DNA of 64,000 nt from SLRI01 sp964576715 (GTDB lineage Bacteria; Pseudomonadota; Alphaproteobacteria; Geminicoccales; Geminicoccaceae), in the NCBI GenBank assembly GCA_964576715.1, contig CAZNWE010000004.1, positions 26,138 to 90,137 of the forward strand. The letters are read 5' to 3'. This document shows positions 25,579-33,992 of this stretch, piece by piece. Positions within the stretch are counted from its first letter, which is position 1. The number at the start of each line of letters is the position of its first letter. Made by a program: the position numbers and the translations under genes. The notes below the pieces were generated by a model. The model saw only the letters and a program-made list of their open reading frames with translations, had not been told where the DNA came from and made no database searches.

Positions 25579-26280
25579 ATGGGTGTGTCGGACTCGATGT
25601 GCGGTCGCGTAGTCACCAAAGCGCTCGTTGCTGGGGTTTTGCTTGCCGGGCTCGGTGCCGGCACGGCCACCGCCATGAATTTGGTGGCTGGCGGCTATGG
25701 CGTGGACGTCGAGCGCTACACACCGCCGGCGTCGCTGTCGATGCGCAGCATGGATTTCAGTTCCAGCGCCGGCGCGGGGTCGGCCGGCCTCACCTTCGAT
25801 TTCACGCCGCGCAATAGCGGTTCGCTGTTCAATCAGCGGCACGGCGAGGCGGAACGTCCGTTGTCGCTTTCCTTCGGTGTGCAGGAAGGTTTCGGCGATG
25901 AATTGCGTCTCGACACCATCGGGCTCGGCGCCGAGACGGAAGCCAACAGTGGCGCGCGGGCGTCACTCGAGGGCTTGGCCGTCGGCGGTGCGTTGCAGTT
26001 GCGCGATTGGCAGGTCAACGGCAGCTTGGGCCGTACCAACCTGCTTGGCCGCGAGGCCGATGTGTTCGCCGCGGGATTGGGCTACGGTCGGCTCAATGCG
26101 CGGCTTGTCTATGGCTCCGTTCCGGAGACAACGACGGATGGGCCAGGCGATGTGTTGATGCTGAGCACCGATCTTGCCGCCTGGTCGTGGCTGACGCTGC
26201 AAGGCGACATCGCGGTAAGCGATACGCTCACCGACGAGCCTCTGACGGTGGGACGGATCGGGCTGCGCCTCAAGTTTTAG
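25579..26280 (+). CDS. exported beta-rich protein, unknown
   Basis: Not recognised. A protein of about 233 residues with a signal peptide (VVTKALVAGVLLAGLGAGTA, cleavage near TATA-MN). The mature part alternates polar and hydrophobic residues and ends with IGLRLKF, a C-terminal Phe after a strand pattern, as in small outer-membrane barrels. Start choice is uncertain: ATG at 25579 or ATG at 25597, the latter reading MCGRVVTKAL; the frame also extends to 25456 without any similarity. It sits 130 bases after the porin terminator and may have its own promoter. Confidence 0.68.
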   Translation: MGVSDSMCGRVVTKALVAGVLLAGLGAGTATAMNLVAGGYGVDVERYTPPASLSMRSMDFSSSAGAGSAGLTFDFTPRNSGSLFNQRHGEAERPLSLSFGVQEGFGDELRLDTIGLGAETEANSGARASLEGLAVGGALQLRDWQVNGSLGRTNLLGREADVFAAGLGYGRLNARLVYGSVPETTTDGPGDVLMLSTDLAAWSWLTLQGDIAVSDTLTDEPLTVGRIGLRLKF

Positions 26281-26406
26281 ATTTGGTGAGGGCCGGCAAG
26301 GGTAGCCGCTCCGGGGGCGCCGCCGCCGGCCCTACGCCATCGAGCGCTGGCATTGGCTGCGAACCGTGCTAAGAGAGGGCCACCGTGGGGCTTTGCCCCG
26401 GACGCG

Positions 26407-26985
26407 ATGGCAACGCGGCAGTCGATGACCCACTTTTTTTCCGGTTTCAGAAGCCTGGTGATCGTGGCAGGCGCCATGGTCGTCCTTACCACATGCCAGA
26501 GCGTGCCGGTCGAACCGGCGCCGCAGCCGATGGGCGGGACAGCCCGCGACCAGGCGGAGCGCGAGCGCTTCGGTACGGTCTGGGGCGGTGATGGCATCAC
26601 GCTCTTTTCGCTCGGCCGTTCGCGTCCGCAGGACCAGGACGGCGGCATCGGCGGCGGCATCGGTGTCAACGCCTTCCTCTGGCAGGCGACGTTGGACACC
26701 ATCGACTTCATCCCGCTCGCTTCTGCCGACCCGTTCGGCGGGCTGATCATCACCGACTGGTTCCAGTCCGTCGACGCACCCGGCGAACGGCTCAAGGTGA
26801 CCATCCAGATCCGTGACGCGGCGCTGAGGGCCGACGCCGTGCGTGTCTCGGTCTTTCGCCAGCTCCGCGACGAGGCAGGTGACTGGCTCGACGCCCCTGT
26901 CGAAGAGGCCACCGCGCGCGCGATCGAGGATCATATCTTGACCCGGGCGCGCGAACTGCGCATCGCCTCGGCGGCCGCGGGCTAG
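26407..26985 (+). CDS. DUF3576 lipoprotein
   Basis: A 192-residue predicted lipoprotein of the DUF3576 family. After a short N-terminus the hydrophobic stretch SLVIVAGAMVVLTTC ends in a lipobox cysteine. The conserved core contains GTARDQAERERFGTVWGGDG, then IGVNAFLWQATLDTIDFIPL and FGGLIITDWF. Its place directly upstream of leuS (46 bases) is the usual one in alphaproteobacteria, and lptE downstream of leuS suggests a role at the envelope, though no function has been established that I know of. Confidence 0.88.
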   Translation: MATRQSMTHFFSGFRSLVIVAGAMVVLTTCQSVPVEPAPQPMGGTARDQAERERFGTVWGGDGITLFSLGRSRPQDQDGGIGGGIGVNAFLWQATLDTIDFIPLASADPFGGLIITDWFQSVDAPGERLKVTIQIRDAALRADAVRVSVFRQLRDEAGDWLDAPVEEATARAIEDHILTRARELRIASAAAG

Positions 26986-27031
26986 CCGCGGCAGGCGCTT
27001 CGGGCACTCGCTCACCTCGCAAGGCTCTTGA

Positions 27032-29590
27032 ATGTCGCGCTATCCGTTTCGTGCCACCGAGCAAAAGTGGCGGCAGATCTGGGACGAGCGTCGCTCGTTC
27101 CAGGTAACGGTCGATCACAGCAAGCCAAAGTATTATGTGCTCGAGATGTTCCCTTATCCCTCGGGACGCATCCACATGGGCCACGTCCGCAATTATACCA
27201 TGGGCGACGTGGTGGCGCGGACCAAGCGGGCCCAGGGCTTCAACGTCCTCCATCCCATGGGCTGGGACGCCTTCGGCCTGCCGGCCGAGAACGCCGCAAT
27301 GCAGAAGGGCGTGCATCCCGGTGTCTGGACCTATTCGAACATCGCCGAGATGCGCAGCCAGTTCAGGCAGATGGGTCTCGCCCTCGACTGGTCACGCGAA
27401 CTCGCCACCTGCGACGTCGACTATTACCGGCACGAGCAGGCGATGTTCCTCGACATGCTCGAGAAGGGTCTCGTCTACCGCAAGGAGAGCTGGGTCAACT
27501 GGGACCCGGTCGACCAGACCGTGCTCGCCAACGAGCAGGTGATCGACGGCAAGGGCTGGCGGTCGGGTGCCGAGGTCGAGCGGCGCAAGCTGAACCAGTG
27601 GTTTTTCAAGATCACCGCCTTCGCCGAGGAGCTGCTCGCCGCGATCGACGGGCTCGAGCGCTGGCCGGAGAAGGTCCGGCTGATGCAGGCCAACTGGATC
27701 GGCCGCTCGGAAGGGGCGCTCATCCACTTTCCGCTGGTCGGCCGGGACGACGAGCTGCAGGTGTTCACGACGCGCCCCGACACGCTCTGGGGGGCGTCCT
27801 TCATGGCGATCGCCCCTGATCACCCGCTGGCCCAGGCGCTCGCCCGTGACAACCCGGAGCTCGCCGCCTTCGTCGAGGCATGCCTCAAGGTCGGCACCTC
27901 GGAAGAGGTGCTCGAGCGGGCCGAGAAACAGGGCTTCGACACCGGGCTCCGCTGCCGGCATCCATTGGGCGCCACCCCGGACCTGCCGGTCTACGTCGCC
28001 AATTTCGTGCTGATGGGCTACGGCACCGGGGCGATCTTCGGTTGCCCCGCGCACGACCAGCGCGACCTCGACTTCGCCCGCAAGTACGGCCTGCCGGTCG
28101 CACCTGTCGTGCTGCCGCCGGATGCCGACCCCGCCGGCTTCAGCATCGGCACCGAGGCCTATACCGGCGACGGGGTGATCTTCAATTCGGACTTTCTCGA
28201 CGGGCTCGCGGTGCCCGAGGCCAAGGCGCGCATCATCGACCACCTCGAGACCCATGGCCTGGGTGAGCGGCAGGTGACGTGGCGGCTGCGCGACTGGGGC
28301 GTCTCGCGGCAGCGCTACTGGGGTTGCCCGATCCCGATCATCTACGCCGAGGACGGCGAGATCGTGCCGGTGGCCAAGGCGGATTTGCCCGTCCGCCTGC
28401 CCGACGATATCGACTTCGAGTGTCCCGGCAACCCGCTCGAGCGCCACCCCAGCTGGAAGCACGTTACGTTGCCTGACGGCCGCCAGGGTATCCGCGAGAC
28501 CGACACCTTCGACACCTTCGTCGAGAGCTCATGGTACTTTGCCCGGTTCTGCTCGGCCGACTACGACGACGGGCCGTTCGAGCGCGCCGCCGTCGACTAC
28601 TGGCTGCCGGTGGACCAGTATATCGGCGGGGTCGAGCACGCGGTCCTGCATCTGCTCTACTCCCGCTTCTTCACCCGGGCGATGGCGGCCTGCGGCCATC
28701 TCGACCTCGACGAGCCGTTCGCCGGCCTGTTCACGCAGGGCATGGTGACGCATCAAACCTATCGCGACGCCGCCGGAAACTGGCTGCAGCCGGACGAAGT
28801 CCGCCGCAACGGGGAGGGCTGGACGACCCTGGACGGCCGGCCGGTGATCCCGGGCCGAGTCGAGAAGATGAGCAAGTCGAAGCGCAACACGGTCGATCCC
28901 ACGACCATCATCGAGGCCTACGGTGCCGATACGGCACGCCTCTTCATGCTCTCCGACAGCCCGCCCGAGCGCGACCTCGAATGGACCGACGAGGGCATCG
29001 TCGGTGCCTGGCGCTACCTCAACCGGCTGTGGCGGCTCGTGGAGGAGCGCCGTGCCACGTTGTCGCCGGTGACTGCGATCGGCGACGCGCCGAAGCCCGG
29101 ACCCGGCATCGCGCTCAAGCGCCTCATTCACCGCACCATCGCGGCGGTGACCGCGGAAATCGATCGGCTCCATTTCAACAAGGTCGTGGCCCTCGTTCGC
29201 GAGCTTTCGAACGCCATCGAGGCATTCGAACCCTCCGACGCCGCCGACCGCGCCGTCCAGCGCGAGGCGATCGAAACCCTGGTGCAGCTGCTCGGGCCAA
29301 TGCTGCCGCACCTCGCCGAAGAGCTTTGGCAGCGGCTCGGCCATGCCACCATCCTTGCCGACAGCACTTGGCCGGTAGCCGATCCGGCCTGGCTCGCCGC
29401 CGACAATGTTACCCTCGCTGTTCAGGTCAATGGCAAACGACGCGGCGAGATCGAGCTGCCGGCGGGTAGTGACGAGGCTACCGTGCGCGAGCGGGCGCTG
29501 GCCGACGAGGCGGTGATCCGCGCCATGGCGGGCAAGCCGGCTCGGCGGGTCATCGTCGTGCCCGACCGGATCGTGAATGTCGTCGTCTAG
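27032..29590 (+). CDS. leuS: leucyl-tRNA synthetase
   Basis: Class I aminoacyl-tRNA synthetase that charges tRNA-Leu. The 852-residue length is normal for the bacterial enzyme. The HIGH motif appears as HMGH (residues 48-51) in PSGRIHMGHVRNYTMGD. The editing domain is present (TTRPDTLWGASFM, then the GYGTGAIFGCPAHDQRD block), and the KMSKS loop is KMSKSKRNTVDP near residue 612. The C-terminal tRNA-binding domain ends in VVPDRIVNVVV. It overlaps lptE by 14 bases. Confidence 0.98.
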   Translation: MSRYPFRATEQKWRQIWDERRSFQVTVDHSKPKYYVLEMFPYPSGRIHMGHVRNYTMGDVVARTKRAQGFNVLHPMGWDAFGLPAENAAMQKGVHPGVWTYSNIAEMRSQFRQMGLALDWSRELATCDVDYYRHEQAMFLDMLEKGLVYRKESWVNWDPVDQTVLANEQVIDGKGWRSGAEVERRKLNQWFFKITAFAEELLAAIDGLERWPEKVRLMQANWIGRSEGALIHFPLVGRDDELQVFTTRPDTLWGASFMAIAPDHPLAQALARDNPELAAFVEACLKVGTSEEVLERAEKQGFDTGLRCRHPLGATPDLPVYVANFVLMGYGTGAIFGCPAHDQRDLDFARKYGLPVAPVVLPPDADPAGFSIGTEAYTGDGVIFNSDFLDGLAVPEAKARIIDHLETHGLGERQVTWRLRDWGVSRQRYWGCPIPIIYAEDGEIVPVAKADLPVRLPDDIDFECPGNPLERHPSWKHVTLPDGRQGIRETDTFDTFVESSWYFARFCSADYDDGPFERAAVDYWLPVDQYIGGVEHAVLHLLYSRFFTRAMAACGHLDLDEPFAGLFTQGMVTHQTYRDAAGNWLQPDEVRRNGEGWTTLDGRPVIPGRVEKMSKSKRNTVDPTTIIEAYGADTARLFMLSDSPPERDLEWTDEGIVGAWRYLNRLWRLVEERRATLSPVTAIGDAPKPGPGIALKRLIHRTIAAVTAEIDRLHFNKVVALVRELSNAIEAFEPSDAADRAVQREAIETLVQLLGPMLPHLAEELWQRLGHATILADSTWPVADPAWLAADNVTLAVQVNGKRRGEIELPAGSDEATVRERALADEAVIRAMAGKPARRVIVVPDRIVNVVV

Positions 29591-30173
29591 GGTCCTGCAG
29601 CCTGCGTTCGGCCGTCGCCGCTCGCTGTTGCTCGGGGCGGCATTGATCCTGCCCGCCGGCTCTGTCGGTTGCGGCTTTCGCCCGCTCTACGGCGGTGATC
29701 GGGGGGAAGTCGCGGCGACCGATCTTGCCGCCATCACGGTGAACGCGCCGCTCACCCGGCTCGGCCGGATCCTCGAGAACCAGTTGATCGACGACCTCAA
29801 TCCAGCAGGGCTGACGGTCGCCAAGCGCTACCGTCTCGACCTGACGCTCGAGCGCAACCGAAAGGCGCTGGCAATCCAGCTCGACGACGCCGTCACCCGG
29901 TTCGACCTCACCCTCTCCGCCTTCTTCGCGCTGCTCCCGATCGACGGCCGCGAACCGGGCGGAGATGCGGCGGCGACCGCAGCGGCAGACGATGGCGCTG
30001 CACCGTCGCCACTCTACCGCTCCGCCGTGCGCCGGGTTGCCACCTACAACGTGATCCGCGAGCCCTTCGCCACGCTGATGGCCGAGCAGGATGCCGAGCG
30101 GCGGGCGGTGGTCGCGGTCAGCCGTGAGATCCGGACGCTGCTCACCATCCATTTCGAGAACAACGAGGCGTGA
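29577..30173 (+). CDS. lptE: LPS-assembly lipoprotein LptE
   Basis: Plug and partner of LptD in lipopolysaccharide insertion at the outer leaflet of the outer membrane. The 198-residue protein has a twin-arginine-like but ordinary lipoprotein leader (RRRSLLLGAALILPAGSVG) with the lipid-modified Cys32, followed by the family hallmark GFRPLYGG. The conserved ITVNAPLTRLGRILENQLID segment and the strand VAKRYRLDLTLERN follow. It begins inside the end of leuS and lies ten bases before holA, the standard order in this class. Confidence 0.92.
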   Translation: MSSSRVLQPAFGRRRSLLLGAALILPAGSVGCGFRPLYGGDRGEVAATDLAAITVNAPLTRLGRILENQLIDDLNPAGLTVAKRYRLDLTLERNRKALAIQLDDAVTRFDLTLSAFFALLPIDGREPGGDAAATAAADDGAAPSPLYRSAVRRVATYNVIREPFATLMAEQDAERRAVVAVSREIRTLLTIHFENNEA

Positions 30174-30183
30174 TGGTGGCTCC

Positions 30184-31224
30184 ATGAAGGTGACACCGCA
30201 GCGGGCCGACGCCTTCGTCAACAACCCGGATCCGGGGATCGGCCTCGTGCTCCTCTACGGCCCAGACCAGGGCCTCGTCGCCGATCGCAGGCGGCGACTA
30301 ATCGCCGCACAACTCGACCAGCCGGACGATCCCTTTCGCCTCGCCGAACTCGCCGCCGACCGGGTGGCACAGGGCCCGGGTCTGCTGGTCGAGGAGGCCC
30401 AGGCCATGTCGCTCGTCGGCGGTCGCCGTCTGGTGCTCGTCCGCCAGGCGACCGATGCGCTGGCCAGGGCGGTCGAGTCGCTGCTGGCGATCGGTGGTCA
30501 CGAGGCGCTGGTCATCATCGAGGCGGGCGAACTCGGCGTCGCCTCGGCGCTGCGGCGGGCCGCCGAGAGGGCCAGGCATGCCGCCGCCATCGCCTGCTAT
30601 CGGGCCGACGGCCGCCAGCTCGAGGCCCAGCTGCGTGACCTGTTGCGGGCACAGCGGCTGACGATCGAGCCGGAGGCCATGGCCTTCCTCGCCGCTCATG
30701 TCGGCGCCAATCGAGAGGTGACGCAGAACGAGGTGGCCAAGCTCGCCCTCTTCAAGGGTGACGAGCCCGGTGGCCGGGTGACGTTGGCCGATGTCGAAGC
30801 GGTGATCGGCAACAGCTCGGCGCTGAGCATCGATCGGCTGGTCTGGACCGGGCTCGTCGGCGGACTTGCCGATGCCAGCCGTGCCCTGGAGCGGCTGCTC
30901 GGCGAAGGTCAGCCGCCGATCCGTCTGATTAAGGGGTTTGCGGCGACGTTCATGCGTCTGTTGCCGCTGAGTGCGAGAGTGGCGGAGGGCGAGGCGCCGG
31001 CGGCAGTGATCGATGGGCTGAAGCCGCCAGTCCATTTTAGCCAGAAAGACGCAATGCGCCGCGTCCTCGATACTTGGCCCGAAATGCGCCTCGAGGCCGG
31101 GTTGGCGCTCGCCATGGCTGCCGAGCGCGCCTGCAAGGCTACGCGTGCGCCCGACCGCCTGCTGGTCAATCGTCTTCTCCACGATTTGCGCCGCATTGGC
31201 GAAACCGACGATCGGCAAAGTTAG
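30184..31224 (+). CDS. holA: DNA polymerase III subunit delta
   Basis: Clamp-loader subunit that opens the beta sliding clamp. The 346-residue protein shows VLLYGPDQGLVADRRRRL (the N-terminal AAA+-like domain with a degenerate nucleotide site, as in other delta subunits), then LLVEEAQAMSLVGGRRLVLV, the segment GANREVTQNEVAKLALF and the C-terminal collar helices. The ATG at 30184 follows a GATGGTGGCTCC leader after lptE, and the three genes leuS, lptE and holA are clearly one unit. parB, which often follows, is replaced here by ABC permease genes. Confidence 0.93.
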   Translation: MKVTPQRADAFVNNPDPGIGLVLLYGPDQGLVADRRRRLIAAQLDQPDDPFRLAELAADRVAQGPGLLVEEAQAMSLVGGRRLVLVRQATDALARAVESLLAIGGHEALVIIEAGELGVASALRRAAERARHAAAIACYRADGRQLEAQLRDLLRAQRLTIEPEAMAFLAAHVGANREVTQNEVAKLALFKGDEPGGRVTLADVEAVIGNSSALSIDRLVWTGLVGGLADASRALERLLGEGQPPIRLIKGFAATFMRLLPLSARVAEGEAPAAVIDGLKPPVHFSQKDAMRRVLDTWPEMRLEAGLALAMAAERACKATRAPDRLLVNRLLHDLRRIGETDDRQS

Positions 31225-31286
31225 CGGGTGGCCTGATCGGGCGGGCGCGCTAAACTCGGCTGCGTCACCGTCGCCCTGGAGGCCCG

Positions 31287-32285
31287 TTGCTCCGTTACGT
31301 CGTTCACCGCCTGTTCGTGATGATTCCCACGGTGATCGCCATCAGCGTGGCCACCTTCGTCATTATCAACCTGCCGCCAGGCGACTTCCTCTCGGCCCAG
31401 ATCGGCGAGCTGCAGGCGCAGGGTGAGGGGGTGCAGACCGAGCGGATTGAGTATCTGCGTGAGCTCTACGGCCTCGACCGCCCGCTCTGGGAGCGCTACT
31501 TCCATTGGGTCTGGGGTATGCTGCACGGCGATCTCGGGTGGTCCTTCGAGTACGACCGGCCGGTTACCGACGTGATCGGGGACAGGATTTTCCTCACCGT
31601 CGTGATATCGCTCGCCACCGTAATCTTCACCTGGATCGTCGCTTTTCCGATCGCGATCTACTCGGCTACCCACAAATACAGCTGGGGCGACCACGGCCTG
31701 ACGCTCCTGGGCTTTCTCGGCCTCGCCACGCCCAATTTTCTGTTGGCGCTGGTCATGCTCTATTTCGCGAATGTCTGGTTCGGCACGACCATTGGCGGAC
31801 TGATGGAGCCGCAATACCTCGACCAGCCGATGAGCTGGGGCAAGTTCGTCTCGGTGCTGCAGCATTTATGGATCCCGGTCATCATCATCGGCACCAGCGG
31901 CACCGCCGCGATGATTCGACGACTGAGGGCCAACCTCCTGGACGAGCTGCAAAAGCCCTACTACGTCACCGCCAAGGCGAAGGGCCTGCCGCCCGGCAAG
32001 GCGCTGGTCAAGTATCCCTTGCGGATGTCCTTGAACCCGTTCATCGCCGATATCGGCAATTTATTGCCCGACCTGATCTCGGGTTCGGCCCTGGTCGCCG
32101 TGGTGCTGAGCCTGCCGACCACGGGTCCAGTTCTGGTCCGTGCCTTACAGAGCCAGGACATGTACCTCGCCGGCAGCTTCCTGATGCTCGAATCATTCCT
32201 GGTCGTGATCGGTGTGCTGATCTCCGACCTCCTGCTCGCCTGGCTCGATCCCCGCATCCGCTTCGGCGGCGGGCAGACCCGCTGA
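31287..32285 (+). CDS. dipeptide-type ABC transporter permease (DppB/OppB family)
   Basis: A 332-residue inner-membrane permease with six helices; TM1 is VVHRLFVMIPTVIAISVATF. The coupling-loop signature for the ATPase is seen in RRLRANLLDELQKPYYVTAK followed by AKGLPPGKALVKYPLR. The start is TTG, placed five bases after GGAGG, and the next methionine would delete the first helix. Its stop overlaps the ATG of the second permease. No ATPase or substrate-binding protein gene is nearby, so the substrate (peptide or other solute) is unknown. Confidence 0.9.
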   Translation: MLRYVVHRLFVMIPTVIAISVATFVIINLPPGDFLSAQIGELQAQGEGVQTERIEYLRELYGLDRPLWERYFHWVWGMLHGDLGWSFEYDRPVTDVIGDRIFLTVVISLATVIFTWIVAFPIAIYSATHKYSWGDHGLTLLGFLGLATPNFLLALVMLYFANVWFGTTIGGLMEPQYLDQPMSWGKFVSVLQHLWIPVIIIGTSGTAAMIRRLRANLLDELQKPYYVTAKAKGLPPGKALVKYPLRMSLNPFIADIGNLLPDLISGSALVAVVLSLPTTGPVLVRALQSQDMYLAGSFLMLESFLVVIGVLISDLLLAWLDPRIRFGGGQTR

Positions 32286-33508
32286 TGGCGACCCGCTCCC
32301 AACCGCCGGAAGATCCCGCGGACAACCGGCATCATCCGCCGCCGAACACGACCGAGGCCCCACCACCGCCGCACTGGGTCGATCCCGAGCCCTTTCAGGT
32401 CTACCGTGAGCCACCGCTCACACCTGAGCAGGAGCGGTTCTACACGGCCTCGCAATGGCAGCTGATGTGGTGGCGGTTCAAGCGCCACAAGCTGGCGCTG
32501 ACCTCGCTCTGGTTCCTCGTCTTCTGTTACGTCGTAGTCGTCTTCGCCGAACTGATAGCGCCCTACAACCCGCACAGCCGCGACCCACAACACATCTACG
32601 CACCACCGCAACGCATCCACCTGTTCCATGACGGCCGCTTCGTCGGCCCGTTCGTCTATGGCTACCGGATGGAACTCGACATGGCGACGCTGCGCCGGGT
32701 CTACACGGCCGACGCCGAGCGGGTGCAGCCGCTGCGCTTCTTCTGCCGCGGCGATGGCTACTCGTTCTGGGGTCAGGTCGTCTTCGATTTCCATCTGGTC
32801 TGCCCGGCCGAGGGTGGCACGTCGTTTTTCTGGGGCACCGACCGGCTCGGCCGTGATCTCTTCTCGCGCATCCTCTATGGCGCGCGGGTCTCCCTGACGG
32901 TGGGCCTCGTTGGCATCGCCATCAGCTTCGTGATGGGCCTCGTCCTGGGTGGTATCTCTGGCTACTATGGCGGCTGGATCGACAGTGTCGTGCAGCGGCT
33001 GATCGAAGTCATCCGCAGCTTCCCGATGATCCCGTTGTGGCTGGCTCTATCTGCCGCACTGCCGCCGACCTGGCCGCCGCTCTGGGTCTATTTCGGGATC
33101 ACGCTGATCCTCGGCCTTGTCGACTGGACCGGTCTCGCCCGGGCAGTCCGCTCGAAGATCCTGGCACTTCGCGAGGAGGAGTTCGCCCAGGCCGCGAGGC
33201 TGATGGGCGCAAAGCCGCCGCGCATCGTCGGCCGCCATCTGATCCCCTCGTTCATGAGCCACCTTATCGCCTCAGCGACCCTCTCGATCCCCGGCATGAT
33301 CCTGGGCGAGACCGCTCTCTCCTTCCTCGGCCTCGGTGTCCGCGCGCCGATGGTGAGCTGGGGCGTGCTGCTCAACGACGCGCAGAACGTCAACGTCGTG
33401 GCTCTCTATCCCTGGCTGATGCTGCCGGTAGTCCCCGTTATTCTCGTCGTTCTGGCTTTCAATTTTTTGGGCGACGGCCTCCGCGACGCCGCCGATCCCT
33501 ACACTTGA
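32285..33508 (+). CDS. dipeptide-type ABC transporter permease (DppC/OppC family)
   Basis: A 407-residue partner of the preceding permease. A proline-rich cytosolic N-terminus (about 60 residues) precedes QLMWWRFKRHKLALTSLW, the family's N-terminal box. Between TM1 and TM2 there is a long extracytoplasmic insert (about residues 90-185, containing YAPPQRIHLF and RFFCRGDGYSFWG), typical of one subgroup of these permeases. Then come the GTDRLGRDLFSRILYGARVS signature and the ATPase-coupling EEEFAQAARLMGAKPPRI. It overlaps its partner at TGATG (one shared base). The solute is not known. Confidence 0.9.
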   Translation: MATRSQPPEDPADNRHHPPPNTTEAPPPPHWVDPEPFQVYREPPLTPEQERFYTASQWQLMWWRFKRHKLALTSLWFLVFCYVVVVFAELIAPYNPHSRDPQHIYAPPQRIHLFHDGRFVGPFVYGYRMELDMATLRRVYTADAERVQPLRFFCRGDGYSFWGQVVFDFHLVCPAEGGTSFFWGTDRLGRDLFSRILYGARVSLTVGLVGIAISFVMGLVLGGISGYYGGWIDSVVQRLIEVIRSFPMIPLWLALSAALPPTWPPLWVYFGITLILGLVDWTGLARAVRSKILALREEEFAQAARLMGAKPPRIVGRHLIPSFMSHLIASATLSIPGMILGETALSFLGLGVRAPMVSWGVLLNDAQNVNVVALYPWLMLPVVPVILVVLAFNFLGDGLRDAADPYT

Positions 33509-33992
33509 CGTGCCAGCCACTTGCGTTCGGCGATGGCGTTCAAACACCGTCGGCGGGCGCGCAATGCGGCGATCGCTGATTGTTCGCTCCGCAGCGAGCT
33601 TGGCGGTGCTTCCGAGGCCATCGCGCGCATGCCGCATTGCACGGCAACGGGATGCGAGATCATCGTCATGCGGTCGTCAGCCGGCGGCAGGGCCTTGTCG
33701 GCCGCCCGCGGTTCTCGCCTGATGGCCAGCCCTGAACTGCACTCCATTTCTGAGACACGAAATTAGACACAGTCGGTGGCGAGTGACCCAGCTGCTGACC
33801 ACTGTGCAGCCGGCAGCTGGGTCACTCGCCTCGAACAGACCGGCACCTCGCCACCGACGGCAACGACGCGCCGGCCGCGGTGAAGACTGCGCCGCCGCCG
33901 GTCGGAAAAAGCTTGGGACGCCAACGAGCGGAGACCGGCTGGTCGATGTACCATTCGCTGTCGCGACCGCGCGAAAACAAATAGCTCCGCCG
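33509..33992. other. 484-base non-coding stretch between convergent genes
   Basis: The permease gene and the anchored unknown protein converge here. Short open frames exist on both strands but none is recognisable. The right half carries a perfect 18-bp inverted repeat (33778-33830), and just before it is a short AT-rich run (about 33746-33770). Confidence 0.5.
33778..33830. repeat. perfect 18-bp inverted repeat forming a long hairpin
   Basis: GGCGAGTGACCCAGCTGC (33778-33795) is followed after 17 bases by its exact complement (33813-33830). The loop can pair further, imperfectly. There is no T tract on either side. It may terminate the convergent transcripts, or be a remnant of a mobile element or a miniature inverted-repeat unit. 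Confidence 0.7.

Noticed and set aside
33509..33760. Insertion-sequence remnant
   Set aside because: The GTGTCTAA-like end on the minus strand near 33770 suggested one, but no transposase fragment or paired terminal repeat could be recognised.
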